The translations under genes and the position numbers were made by a program. Positions 53,565-63,019 of a DNA stretch of 64,000 nt are shown here, piece by piece. Numbering within the stretch: the first letter of the stretch is position 1; each line of letters begins with the position of its first letter. Origin of the DNA: Burkholderia plantarii (GTDB lineage Bacteria; Pseudomonadota; Gammaproteobacteria; Burkholderiales; Burkholderiaceae); the NCBI RefSeq assembly GCF_001411805.1, contig NZ_CP007213.1, forward strand, positions 2,232,001 through 2,296,000, in the 5' to 3' direction. The notes under the pieces are model-generated. The model ran no database searches and had not been told where the DNA came from. It worked only from the letters and a program-made list of their open reading frames with translations.

Positions 53565-55412
53565 ATGGACCGCCGCCACTTTCTCCGTTCCTCCGCGTTC
53601 TTCACGATTGCTGCCGCCACCGGCACGCTCGCCGCCTGCTCCGACGACGACAATGGCACGACGCCCGCCCCCGCCGCCAGCACGCTGCCGAGCGCCGGCA
53701 CCTTCCAGTTCCCGCAGGGCGTCGCGAGCGGCGACCCGCGCGGCGACAGCATCGTGTTCTGGACCCGCGCGATCGCGGCATCGGGCGCGAGCGCGCCGGT
53801 GTCCGTGCAGCTGCAGGTGTCGAGCGCGGCGGACTTCTCCGCGATCGTGGCGCGCGTCCCGCTGCAGGCGCTGGCCGACTACGACTACACGGTGCGCGCG
53901 AAGGTCACCGGCCTGAACCCGGCGTCCACCTACTACTACCGCTTCGTGGCCGGCGCCGACAACAGCGTGGCCGGCACCGCGAAGACGGCCCCGGCGGCCG
54001 GCGCCGCCAACGCGAAGATCCGCTTCGCCTGGTTCACCTGCCAGGACTGGACGGTCAACCACTGGCAGGCGCTCACGCTGATCGCGGCCGAGACCGATCT
54101 CGACTTCGTGGTCCATCTCGGCGACTACATCTACGAGACGGTGGGCGCGGCGTTCCAGACCGGCACGGCCGAGCCGGCCCACACGCAGATCAGGCTGCCC
54201 GACGGCGGCGCGCTGCCGGGCGGTGCGGGCACCTACGCGAGCAGCCTCGCAGACTACCGCACGCTGTACCGCACCTATCGCGCCGATCCGCGCCTGCTGG
54301 CCGTGCATCAGCGCTTCGCGATGATTCCGATCTGGGACGACCACGAGTTCTCCGACGACTGCTGGCAGGACCACCAGACCTACACCGACGCGAACGCGCA
54401 GCAGACCGCGCGCCGCCGCAGCGCGAGCCAGGCCTGGGCCGAATACATGCCGATCGACTGGAGCGACGTGCAGTTCAACCCGGGCGATGCCGGCTACGAC
54501 AACATCAGCATCTTCCGCAGCTTCAGCTACGGCAGCCTGATGGACCTGGTGATGACCGACGAGCGCCTGTTCCGCGACCAGCACGTGATGAGCGAGCAGA
54601 TCGGCGGCCCGGCCGCCGGCGCGCTGAACCTGCCCGACGCGAGCAGCACCAGCTCGGTGGGCGTGCGCTATTTCGTGACGCAGAACGCGCTGACGGCCGC
54701 CGAGGGGCTCGACACCGCCGCGCTCGGCCGCGCGCCGTCGATCCTCGGCCCGACGCAGACGCTCTGGTTCAAGGAGAAGATGAGCAGTTCCAGGGCGACC
54801 TGGAAGGTGTGGGGCAACGAGGTGATGCTGAACCGTCTCTGGATCGACCTGACCTCGGTACCGGGCGTGCCGGGTTCGGCCGCGTTCAACTACGTGATGA
54901 ACTGCGATTCGTGGGACGGCTACCCGACCCACAAGGCCGACGTGCTCGGCTTCCTGAAGAAGGCCAACGTGTCGAACGTGGTGGCCATCACGGGCGACCT
55001 GCACGCGTTCCAGGCCGGCGTGGTGCGCGACGTGCCGGACCCGGCCACCGGCACGCCGGTGCTGGTCGACTTCGTCACCGCGGGCATCAGCAGCTCGTCG
55101 TTCTACAGCTACATCGTGCAGCAGACCGCGGGCACGCCGTATCAGGCGCTGCTGCCGCTGCTCGGCGTCACCAACGGGGCAAGCTTCGACGCCACGCTGC
55201 AGGCGTTCAACCCCGACCTGACGTTCGCCGATCACGACGCGCAGGGCTATGCGTCGGCGACCGTCACGGCCGATACGTTCTCGGTGGTCTACACCAAAGT
55301 GAAGCCGCTCAACGCCGACGGCAGCGCGCCGGCCGACCCGGTGCTCAAGCGCACGCAGCTGAGCGTGGCCTCGGGCACCCATACGATCCAGGTCACGCCG
55401 CTGGCCGGCTGA
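53565..55412 (+). CDS. phoD: Tat-exported alkaline phosphatase PhoD
   Basis: The 615-residue protein begins with a twin-arginine signal (DRRHFLRSSAFFT) that ends in a lipobox-like LAAC. A PhoD N-terminal beta domain (about 45-145) and the metallophosphatase core follow. Metal-ligand motifs seen are HLGDYIYE, IWDDHEFSDDC and AITGDLHAFQ. PhoD enzymes are Ca/Fe phosphodiesterase-monoesterases made under phosphate limitation. It appears monocistronic. Confidence 0.93.
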   Translation: MDRRHFLRSSAFFTIAAATGTLAACSDDDNGTTPAPAASTLPSAGTFQFPQGVASGDPRGDSIVFWTRAIAASGASAPVSVQLQVSSAADFSAIVARVPLQALADYDYTVRAKVTGLNPASTYYYRFVAGADNSVAGTAKTAPAAGAANAKIRFAWFTCQDWTVNHWQALTLIAAETDLDFVVHLGDYIYETVGAAFQTGTAEPAHTQIRLPDGGALPGGAGTYASSLADYRTLYRTYRADPRLLAVHQRFAMIPIWDDHEFSDDCWQDHQTYTDANAQQTARRRSASQAWAEYMPIDWSDVQFNPGDAGYDNISIFRSFSYGSLMDLVMTDERLFRDQHVMSEQIGGPAAGALNLPDASSTSSVGVRYFVTQNALTAAEGLDTAALGRAPSILGPTQTLWFKEKMSSSRATWKVWGNEVMLNRLWIDLTSVPGVPGSAAFNYVMNCDSWDGYPTHKADVLGFLKKANVSNVVAITGDLHAFQAGVVRDVPDPATGTPVLVDFVTAGISSSSFYSYIVQQTAGTPYQALLPLLGVTNGASFDATLQAFNPDLTFADHDAQGYASATVTADTFSVVYTKVKPLNADGSAPADPVLKRTQLSVASGTHTIQVTPLAG

Positions 55413-55558
55413 AGCACGGCGGGCCGTCGCGCCCGCCTCGCCTGATCTCGCCGCGGTCCCGGATGCGCCGGGACGCGACGCGCCTCGGGTGCCTGCCGCT
55501 CACCCCCACCGGCGATAGAGGCGGAACGATCCGTTCCCGGGAAAGCGCCGCGTGAGGA

Positions 55559-55795
55559 TCACGAATGCGGCGCGTCGCCCGCTTCGCTCGCGGCGCGCGC
55601 TTCCTTGGCCTTCTTCGCCGCGTGATGGTGGCCGATCGCGCAACCGGCCGCCGCGCCCAGCACGGCGTGATGGCCGGCCACATGGCCCGCCACGCCGCCC
55701 ACGGCGGCTCCCTTCAGGCAGCCGGCCGCGTTCGCGACATTGGCCGCGGCCAGCAGGCCGACACACGAGACAGCAATCAACAGGCGTTTCATCAT
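55559..55795 (-). CDS. Small glycine-zipper-like secreted protein
   Basis: The 78-residue product has a signal peptide (LLIAVSCVGLLAAANVANA) and a short Gly/Ala/His-rich body with a repeated GG..G.H pattern (AAVGGVAGHVAGHHAV). AAGGAGC lies just before two adjacent ATGs (55795 and 55792). Such proteins are frequent in Burkholderia and of unknown function; they may insert in or stabilise the outer membrane. Confidence 0.75.
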   Translation of the reverse strand: MMKRLLIAVSCVGLLAAANVANAAGCLKGAAVGGVAGHVAGHHAVLGAAAGCAIGHHHAAKKAKEARAASEAGDAPHS

Positions 55796-56029
55796 CGAGC
55801 TCCTTGTCCGGATCATGGCGCGACGGGCCGGCTGCCCGCGTCGGTCAAAACGACCCGTCGCGAACGCGCACGCCCGGCGCGAACCGGCTCATTGTGCGCG
55901 AAGGCGCAACGCACGGCCACGGCCGATGCCGTTCGTTACCGAAGCGACAGCGCTGTTACATCCGACCCCGTTGAACGGAAGGCAATCGAAAGCCACGGCC
56001 ACCCGGCGGCGCAGCAGCACCGCGTTCGC

Positions 56030-56653
56030 TCAAGGCACGAGGCGCGTGAACACGTAGTCGTGGTTCCTGACCAGCGCCTGATGGCAGGCGAAGCAGGTCT
56101 CGTGCTGCGCGGCGTCCACGGGCACGCCGTTCACGAAGCGGCCGAAGCCCCAGCCTCCCGTCGCGGCGTAGCGCTTCGCGTCCTTCACCATCACCTGCAC
56201 GGTGGTCGCGCGCCCCGCCACCACGGCGGTGGGCGACTCCGCGGACGGCTGGCGCCGGTACGCGAGCTTGACGAGGATCGTGCCGTCCGGGAACGGCAGC
56301 GTCGCCTTCTCGAGCGCGGCCACCGCGACCGGATTGCCGAGCACGACGCGCAATTCGTCGAGCGGCGCGGGCTCCTCGGCCGGCGCGATCATCTCCCACT
56401 TGCGATAGCCGGGCGGGATCGTCACGCCGTAGATCGGCGAGGCGGCCGGCTGCGGTGCGGACGCCGCGGATGCGGCATCTCCGGCAAACGCCGGCGCGGC
56501 GCCGAGCGCGCCCAGCAGGCATGCGCCCGCCGCGAGCCGACGGCCCGGCCGGGCCGCCCCCGCCACCAGCGTCGGCCACGGCATGCCAGGCCGGCGCATC
56601 GACATCGACGCCAGCCGGCGCGCGGAAAAACGGAACAGGCAAACGATCGGCAT
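56030..56653 (-). CDS. Cytochrome P460-family haem protein
   Basis: The 207-residue protein has an N-terminal export signal and a P460-type beta fold (YGVTIPPGYRKWEMIAP). It ends with a haem attachment site CFACH. P460 proteins oxidise hydroxylamine or bind nitric oxide in some bacteria, but many members are uncharacterised. Two starts are possible: ATG 56653 with a G-rich ribosome site, or ATG 56671, which overlaps the preceding stop by one base. It is co-transcribed with the epoxide-hydrolase-like gene. Confidence 0.85.
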   Translation of the reverse strand: MPIVCLFRFSARRLASMSMRRPGMPWPTLVAGAARPGRRLAAGACLLGALGAAPAFAGDAASAASAPQPAASPIYGVTIPPGYRKWEMIAPAEEPAPLDELRVVLGNPVAVAALEKATLPFPDGTILVKLAYRRQPSAESPTAVVAGRATTVQVMVKDAKRYAATGGWGFGRFVNGVPVDAAQHETCFACHQALVRNHDYVFTRLVP

Positions 56654-56670
56654 CGCAACCCCCCCGCGCA

Positions 56671-57705
56671 TCAGAGCGTCACCACCTGCAGGATCGCGTC
56701 GGCGAACGCGGCCGGCGCCTCCTGCGGCAGGTTGTGGCCGATCCCGCCGCCGAGCGTGCGGTGCCGGTACTTGCCCGTGAACTTCTTCGCGTAGGCGGCC
56801 GGCTCCGGATGCGGCGCGCCATTGGCGTCGCCCTCCAGCGTGATGGTCGGCACGCCGATCGCCGGCGCGGCGGCGAGGCGCTGCTCGGTCGCGTCGTACT
56901 TCGCCTCGCCGCGCGAGAGGCCAAGCCGCCAGCGATAGTTGTCGATCACCACGGCGACATGGTCGGGATTGCCGAACGAGGCGGCGGTGCGCGCGTAGGT
57001 GGCGTCGTCGAAGCGCCACTTCGGCGAGGCGAGCTGCCAGATCAGCTTGTTGAACGCGTCGCGGTTCGCCGCGTAGCCGAGCGCGCCGCGCTCGGTCGCG
57101 AAGTAGAACTGATACCACCACTGGAACTCGGCCTGCGGCGGCAGCGGCTGCCGGTTGCCGGCCTGGCTGCCGATCAGGTAGCCGCTCACCGACACCAGCG
57201 CGACCACGCGCTCGGGCCACAGCGCGGCGATGATGTTGGCGGTGCGCGCGCCCCAGTCGTAGCCGCCGAGGATCGCGCGGTCGATCTTCAGCGCGTCCAT
57301 CAGCGCGACGATGTCGTAGGCCACCACGGCCTGCTGCCCGTTGCGCGGCGTGTCGTCCGAGCGGAAGCGCGTGGCGCCGTAGCCGCGCAGGTACGGCACG
57401 ATCACGCGATAGCCGGCCGCGACGAGCCGCGGCGCGACTTCGGCATAGGCCTGGATGTCGTAGGGCCAGCCGTGCAGCAGCATCACGACGGGCGCCGTCT
57501 TCGGGCCGACGTCCACATAGCCGACGTTCAGCGCGCCGGCGTCGATCTGCTGGATCGACGTGAACGCCGCCCCTCCGGCGCGCGGCGCGGCTGCTTCGGG
57601 CTCCTGCGCGCCAGCCAGGCGGATGAAGCCCGGATCGACGAGGCTGAAGCCCGCGAGCGTGGTGCCGAGAATGCGGCGGCGCCGCAGATTGACGTGGTCC
57701 GACAT
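56671..57705 (-). CDS. Exported epoxide-hydrolase-like alpha/beta hydrolase
   Basis: The 344-residue protein begins with a twin-arginine-type leader (NLRRRRILGTTLAG). It has the epoxide hydrolase fold: oxyanion motif HGWP, nucleophile Asp in GGYDWGART and catalytic His in GIGHNLPQE. It acts outside the cytoplasm on an unknown epoxide or ester. It is the first gene of a pair with cytochrome P460, which starts at or just after its stop codon. Confidence 0.88.
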   Translation of the reverse strand: MSDHVNLRRRRILGTTLAGFSLVDPGFIRLAGAQEPEAAAPRAGGAAFTSIQQIDAGALNVGYVDVGPKTAPVVMLLHGWPYDIQAYAEVAPRLVAAGYRVIVPYLRGYGATRFRSDDTPRNGQQAVVAYDIVALMDALKIDRAILGGYDWGARTANIIAALWPERVVALVSVSGYLIGSQAGNRQPLPPQAEFQWWYQFYFATERGALGYAANRDAFNKLIWQLASPKWRFDDATYARTAASFGNPDHVAVVIDNYRWRLGLSRGEAKYDATEQRLAAAPAIGVPTITLEGDANGAPHPEPAAYAKKFTGKYRHRTLGGGIGHNLPQEAPAAFADAILQVVTL

Positions 57706-58130
57706 GGTCCGTTCTCCTGGTTTCGCGTATCCGGATCGAGCCGCGCCGGATCCCGGCGCGCCCCCTTGATCGACCGCCCCGCCGCCGTGTCCCGCACGGC
57801 GCGCCAGGCGTCCGGACGCATTTATAGCCGAGCCCGCCGCGCGCTTTGTATCGCAGTGTGTCCGCTCGCCGACACGACACAGAGCGAATCAAATCGGCGC
57901 CGTTTCGCGACATGGCGATACGAAGCCCGGCCCTCTCGCATCGCGCACGAAGCGTCGTTTCTTACGAATCGCCGACGTTTGACTCGCGCAACGGCGACGT
58001 CGAACGGCTGCAATGTGTGACGGAATGCCTCACAATCGATGCGCTTCGGCCCGGGGACGCCCGCACGGGCACGGCCGGGCCCAAAAACGACGTGTACACG
58101 AACTTGCAACCACCCCTGGAGGAGAGACCC
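57706..58130. other. Intergenic region before the DUF3311/symporter operon
   Basis: This 425-base gap separates divergent genes. TGTGA (58016-58020) and TCACA (58030-58034) form a dyad with a 9-base centre, about 100 bases before the DUF3311 start; a CRP site would have a 6-base centre, so the role is unclear. No gene was seen. Confidence 0.4.
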
Positions 58131-58343
58131 ATGTCTGACAGCCCGGACAACGAACTACGCAAGAAGAAGCCGCTCTGGATCTGGATCGCGCTGCTGGTGC
58201 CCTACGTGGCGCTGCTCTGGCTGCCGTTCTACAACTACGGCGAGCCGAGCTTCGGCGGCCTGCCGATGTTCTACTGGTACCAGCTGCTGTGGGTGCCGAT
58301 CACCTCGGTGCTGCTCTATCTCGTCTATCGGGGGGAGAAATGA
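58131..58343 (+). CDS. DUF3311 small membrane protein, partner of the symporter
   Basis: This 70-residue protein has two membrane helices (IWIALLVPYVALLWLPFY and a second ending LYLVYRG). It matches DUF3311 proteins, which are regularly encoded just before sodium:solute symporters of this type and probably form a small subunit. A strong GGAGGAGAG precedes the ATG. The stop overlaps the symporter ATG by four bases. Confidence 0.9.
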   Translation: MSDSPDNELRKKKPLWIWIALLVPYVALLWLPFYNYGEPSFGGLPMFYWYQLLWVPITSVLLYLVYRGEK

Positions 58344-59833
58344 ACGGCACCATCGCAATCGATCCGGTGGCACTGACCGTCTTCGTGGCCTTCTTCGTGC
58401 TGGTCACGGTGATCGGCTTCTTCGCGGCGCGCTGGAAGCGCGGCGACCTCACGCAGCTCAATGAGTGGGGGCTCGGCGGGCGGCAGTTCGGCGTCGTGAT
58501 CTCGTGGTTCCTGGTGGGCGGCGACTTTTACACGGCCTACACCGTGATCGCCGTGCCGGCGCTGGTGTACGCGGTGGGCGGCTACGGTTTCTTCGCGCTG
58601 CCCTACACGATCATCGTCTATCCGTTCGTGTACCTGGTGATGCCGCGGCTCTGGAAGATCGCGCACGCGAAAGGCCACATCACCGCGGCCGACTACGTGC
58701 ATGGCGAGTTCGGCGGCAAGTGGCTGCCGGCCGCGGTGGCGATCACCGGCATCGTCGCGACGATGCCCTACATCGCGCTGCAGCTGGTGGGCATGCAGGT
58801 GGTGATCAAGGGGCTCGGCGTGACGGGCGAGCTGCCGCTCGTGATCGCGTTCCTGATCCTCGCGCTCTACACCTATACGAGCGGCCTGCGCGCGCCGGCG
58901 ATGATCGCGTTCGTGAAGGACATCATGATCTACATCGTGGTGATCGCGGCGGTCTGCCTGATTCCGGTGAAGCTCGGCGGCTACGCGCACGTGTTCCAGG
59001 CGGCCGATACGTACTTCACGGCCAAGGGCGGCCCGACCGGCCTGCTGCTCAAGCCGACCCAGTTCACGGCCTACGCGACGCTGGCGCTCGGCTCGGCGCT
59101 GGCCGGCTTCATGTATCCGCACACCATGACGGCGGTGCTCTCGTCGGCCTCGGCCAACACGGTGCGCAAGAACGCGATCTTCCTGCCGATCTACACGCTG
59201 CTGCTCGGCCTGATCGCGCTGCTCGGCTACATGGCGATCGCCGCCGGGGTCCACGTGAAATCGCCGAGCGACGTGGTGCCGACGCTGTTCCGCACGCTGT
59301 TCCCGTCGTGGTTCGTCGGCTTCGCCGCCGCCGCGATCGCGATCAGCGCGCTGGTGCCGGCCGCCATCATGTCGATCGGTGCCGCGAACCTGTTCACGCG
59401 CAACCTGTGGCGTCCGCTGGTGGCGCCGAACCAGTCCTCGGCGGGCGAGGCCTCGACGGCCAAGATCGTCTCGCTGGTGGTGAAGTTCGGCGCGCTGGTG
59501 TTCATCGTCGTGCTGCCCACGCAGTACGCGATCGACCTGCAGCTGCTGGGCGGGGTGTGGATCCTGCAGATCCTGCCGGCCGTGGTGCTGTCGATGTACA
59601 CGCGCCGCCTGAGCTCGACGGGCCTGCTGGTCGGCTGGTTCATCGGCATCGTGGTGGGCACCGGCCTCGCGACCTCGACCGGGCTCAAGCCCGTGTACAC
59701 GCTGCATTTCGGCGCCGCGTCGTACACCTTCTACATCGGCCTGATCGCGCTCGTGATCAACATCGTGACGACCTTCATCGTCTCGGCGCTGACGCCGGCG
59801 AGCCGCTCGCAGGCGGGCCGCGCCGCGGCCTGA
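58340..59833 (+). CDS. Sodium:solute symporter (monocarboxylate/pantothenate-type SSS family)
   Basis: This 497-residue protein has about 13 membrane helices and the SSS-family pattern. NEWGLGGRQFGVVISWFLVGGDFYTAY opens the core, and GFMYPHTMTAVLSS and ALVPAAIMSIGAANL lie in later helices. It resembles MctP-like carriers for short monocarboxylates; the substrate is not certain. It is translationally coupled to the DUF3311 protein. Confidence 0.92.
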   Translation: MNGTIAIDPVALTVFVAFFVLVTVIGFFAARWKRGDLTQLNEWGLGGRQFGVVISWFLVGGDFYTAYTVIAVPALVYAVGGYGFFALPYTIIVYPFVYLVMPRLWKIAHAKGHITAADYVHGEFGGKWLPAAVAITGIVATMPYIALQLVGMQVVIKGLGVTGELPLVIAFLILALYTYTSGLRAPAMIAFVKDIMIYIVVIAAVCLIPVKLGGYAHVFQAADTYFTAKGGPTGLLLKPTQFTAYATLALGSALAGFMYPHTMTAVLSSASANTVRKNAIFLPIYTLLLGLIALLGYMAIAAGVHVKSPSDVVPTLFRTLFPSWFVGFAAAAIAISALVPAAIMSIGAANLFTRNLWRPLVAPNQSSAGEASTAKIVSLVVKFGALVFIVVLPTQYAIDLQLLGGVWILQILPAVVLSMYTRRLSSTGLLVGWFIGIVVGTGLATSTGLKPVYTLHFGAASYTFYIGLIALVINIVTTFIVSALTPASRSQAGRAAA

Positions 59834-60071
59834 CGGCCGGGCCGACGCCGGTCCGCCCCGCCGCGCGCGGGTGCCGGACCGGCACGGCGGTTTCCTTCAG
59901 CGGCGTCGCGGTGCGTCGGCTTCCCGGTGCCGGCGTGTCGGTGCCGGGAAGCCGTTCACGGTGCGGCATCCGGCGCCGCGCGATGCGCTCGCCGGCGGCC
60001 TCGTCCATCGTTTGCGAGCGGCCTCGCGCCGCTTCGCATCGCGTCCCTTCCTGCCGCGCCGCCTCTCCCGC

Positions 60072-61514
60072 CTACAGCAGACCGGTGGTCAGCGCCTTCA
60101 GCGTGGCCGCCGCGCGCGTCGAGCATTCGAGCTTGCGGAAGATGCTCTCGACGTGCGTGCGCACCGTGCTCGGGCTCAGGTCGAGCATGCGCGCGGCTTC
60201 CTTGTTGCTGAGGCCGGCGCTGATCTGGCGCAGCACCTCCACCTCGCGCGGCGAGAGCAGCGTCGAGCCGCGCCGCGGCGCCGGCACCGCGCCGCCCGCC
60301 GCCGCGACCACGGCCGCCGCCACCTCGGCGTCGAAGCGCCCCGCGGCGGCCTCGCCGTGCAGCAGCGCGGCGGCCGCGTCGAGCGCGTGGGCCGGCCGCC
60401 ACGGCCGCGCTTCCAGCAGCGCCTGGAACGCGACGGCGGTGGCCAGCACGCGCCTCGGCAGGTCGAGCGCGGCGCCGGGCAGGCCGCGGAAATAGCCGCT
60501 GCCGTCGAGCCGCTCGTAGGCGTGCGAGGCCAGTTCGGCCGCCTCGCGCAGGCCGGCGATCTGCTGCGCGGCGCGCGCGGTCCAGTACGGCACCAGCCGG
60601 ATCTGCTCCCACTGGTCGCTCGACAGCCGGCCCGGCGTCTCCCACAGCCGGTTCGGCAGCGCCGCGCGGCCGATGCCGTGCAGCAGCGCGGCCGCCTCGA
60701 GCCGCGCGCAGGTATCGGCGTCGAGCCCGAGCCGCTCGCCGGCGCGCGACGCGAGGCCCGCCACGCGCCGCGCGTAACCGGCCAGCCAGGGCAGCTTCAG
60801 TTCGGTGACGTCGGCCAGCAGGCTCAGCTCGACGTGGGCCCTGGCCTGATGGCCGGCGAAATGCCAGCCCGCGGTGTCGGGGTCGCCCTCGTCGAGCGCG
60901 TCGAGCCAGGCGTCGGCATGCGCGAGCGTCAGCTCGGCCAGCGCGGCCGGGTATTTCGTGCCGGCCTGCGCGCGCAGGTAGTCGCGCGCGGGCTCGCGGC
61001 CGTGCGCGCCGGCGAGGATCTCCAGGTCGCTCGCCAGATTCACGAGGTAGACCGCCTGCGGAATCGCGTCGGCGGTCCGCCGCTGCGGCACGCCGTTGCC
61101 GTCGTAGCGCTCGAAGATCCCGCGCAGCGCCGCCACCACCTCGGCCGGCATGCCGAGCGTGACCGCGATGTCGCCGGAAATCTCGCAGTGGATCTGCGCG
61201 AGCGGCAGGAGCAGCGGCTGCGCCTGCGGCGCGAGCGGCGGCAGCCGTTGCGCCAGCATCGCCTCGCGCGCCGCGACGTCGTCGCCGAGCAGTTCGGCGA
61301 AGCCGCCCGCGTTCGCGGTGCAACCCGACCAGCGCAGCATCGCCGTCGCGCGCGCGTGGTCGCAGCCGGCCTCGTCGGCGCCGGCCGCGGCAGCCAGCCA
61401 CCCGGCCAGACAGGCGGTGCGGCGGGAATGATCGGTCGAGCGGCCCATGCTCAGATCGCCAACAAAGGCCAGCGCGAGGATGGCGTCGGTGAGTCGTGCC
61501 TGGCTCGTGGGCAT
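60072..61514 (-). CDS. Tandem degenerate HD-GYP protein with LuxR-type HTH
   Basis: The 480-residue protein has two HD-GYP-related halves. The first (about 105-160) has the HCEISGDIA and ERYDGNGVP landmarks. The second (about 270-395) has LLHGIGRAALP (278-287) where active enzymes have HDIGK..P, and YERLDGSGYFRGL where they have HHERWDGSGYPxGL. A GerE/LuxR helix-turn-helix follows (about 418-478, LLSPREVEVLRQISAGLSNKEAARML). Loss of the HD aspartate and of the GYP proline argues against cyclic-di-GMP hydrolysis. It is probably a sensor or binding module coupled to DNA binding. Confidence 0.82.
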   Translation of the reverse strand: MPTSQARLTDAILALAFVGDLSMGRSTDHSRRTACLAGWLAAAAGADEAGCDHARATAMLRWSGCTANAGGFAELLGDDVAAREAMLAQRLPPLAPQAQPLLLPLAQIHCEISGDIAVTLGMPAEVVAALRGIFERYDGNGVPQRRTADAIPQAVYLVNLASDLEILAGAHGREPARDYLRAQAGTKYPAALAELTLAHADAWLDALDEGDPDTAGWHFAGHQARAHVELSLLADVTELKLPWLAGYARRVAGLASRAGERLGLDADTCARLEAAALLHGIGRAALPNRLWETPGRLSSDQWEQIRLVPYWTARAAQQIAGLREAAELASHAYERLDGSGYFRGLPGAALDLPRRVLATAVAFQALLEARPWRPAHALDAAAALLHGEAAAGRFDAEVAAAVVAAAGGAVPAPRRGSTLLSPREVEVLRQISAGLSNKEAARMLDLSPSTVRTHVESIFRKLECSTRAAATLKALTTGLL

Positions 61515-61986
61515 CGTGGAAGGTGGTGGATCGGGCGAACCGGATGCGGCCGGCGGGACCGGCGGCGCCGAGCGCCCGGCCGCGACGCGCGCGGGCTGTC
61601 GGGCCGGCTCCCGGGTCGAACGACCTCACTCGATGAGATCGGAATGAAGCGTCATTCTAGCGCAGGCCCCGCGCGCCGCCCGGACAAGGTTCAAGGCGCG
61701 ACGGCGGCACGCACGCGGGCGCCGCGAGCGCGAGCCGCCACGAACCTCGGCGCGACGGGCCGGCTGGTCCGGCCGGTCGGTCGGGAACCCGGCAATGTTT
61801 GCCGGTCGAGGCGGTTTCGAGGCGGTCTTTCCCGGGCCGATCTCGCCGGGCACCGCCCCGCCGTCGTTCATGCCGTGCAATGGCACGGCCGCATCGCGCG
61901 CCGCCGCATCCGTTGACGCCCATGCAACGTAACTGTCCGGCATCGAACACGAAAGCACGACCCACGGCGTCGAAACGGAGAGACTC
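61515..61986. other. Intergenic region before the esterase gene
   Basis: This 472-base gap lies between divergent genes. No further gene, repeat or clear promoter was seen; an AT-richer stretch at about 61920-61985 is the likeliest place for the esterase promoter. Confidence 0.4.
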
Positions 61987-62940
61987 ATGAACTTGAAGGT
62001 AGGGCTGGCGGTGCTCTCGGTACTGCTCGCGGGCGGCCTGCTCGCCGCATGCCGTCCGGTGTGGCTGTTGAACGCGCTCACGCCGGACGGGGCATTCCAG
62101 GTGTCCCGAGGGGTCCGGTACGGGACGGGCCAGCGGCAACTGCTCGACCTCTACGTGCCGTCGCGTGCCGCCGCCCGTGCGCCCGACGGCGCGAAGCCAG
62201 GCCGGCCGATCGTCGTGTTTTTCTACGGGGGCAGCTGGCAGTCGGGCGAGCGCGGCGATTATCGGTTCGTCGGTGCCGCACTCGCGGCGCGTGGATTCGT
62301 TGCCGTGGTGCCGGATTATCGGACCTATCCGGCAACCCGGTTCCCCGGCTTCATGGACGACGCGGCGCAAGCGGTGGCCTGGGCGCGCGCGCACGCCACG
62401 GCGTATGGCGCGGACCCGAACCGGCTGGTGTTGATGGGCCATTCCGCCGGCGCCCAGATCGCCACCCTGCTCGCGACGGACGGCCGTTATCTCGAGGCCC
62501 GACGCCTGCGCCGCGACGACGTCGCGGGCGTGGTCGGCCTGGCCGGTCCCTACGATTTCCTGCCGCTGCACGACGCGACGCTGGAACGAATCTTCCCCGA
62601 GGACGTGCGTGCCGCCAGCCAGCCGATCCGCTTCGTGAAAGGCGGCGAACCGCCGATGTGGCTGGCGGTGGGCGAGCAGGACACGGTAGTGGAACCCGGC
62701 AATACCGACCGCTTCGCGCGAGCGCTGCGCGACGCGGGCGACGAGGTGTCGGTGAGGCGGTACCGGGGCCTGAGCCACGCGACGCTGGTGGGCGTGCTGG
62801 CGGCGCCGCTGCGGCCTCTCGCGCCCGTGCTGGACGACCTGGTGGCGTTCGTGGACGGCCTCGCGGCCACGCCGGGTGACCCGTCGCGGCCGCCCGCCGC
62901 GACGCGTTCCGGAGCGCCGGCCGCCTCGGCGGCGCAATAG
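61987..62940 (+). CDS. Lipoprotein alpha/beta-hydrolase esterase
   Basis: The 317-residue protein has a lipoprotein signal (LLAAC, cysteine 22) and an esterase/lipase fold. The oxyanion region is FFYGGSWQSGERGDY, the nucleophile Ser153 sits in GHSAGAQ, and the base is the His in LSHATLVG. It resembles the carbohydrate/aryl esterase (BD-FAE-like) branch. The C-terminal ~25 residues are a Pro/Ala-rich tail. The substrate is unknown. Confidence 0.88.
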   Translation: MNLKVGLAVLSVLLAGGLLAACRPVWLLNALTPDGAFQVSRGVRYGTGQRQLLDLYVPSRAAARAPDGAKPGRPIVVFFYGGSWQSGERGDYRFVGAALAARGFVAVVPDYRTYPATRFPGFMDDAAQAVAWARAHATAYGADPNRLVLMGHSAGAQIATLLATDGRYLEARRLRRDDVAGVVGLAGPYDFLPLHDATLERIFPEDVRAASQPIRFVKGGEPPMWLAVGEQDTVVEPGNTDRFARALRDAGDEVSVRRYRGLSHATLVGVLAAPLRPLAPVLDDLVAFVDGLAATPGDPSRPPAATRSGAPAASAAQ

Positions 62941-63019
62941 TCGAACGGGCGGCGCCGCCGTGCCGCCCGGCACCCGACCGGCAAGGCACGGGGGCGTCGC
63001 CCGTCGTTCCGGCGTTCGA

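Noticed and set aside
58016..58034. A CRP site before the symporter operon
   Set aside because: The TGTGA and TCACA arms are exact, but the 9-base centre differs from the required 6 bases.
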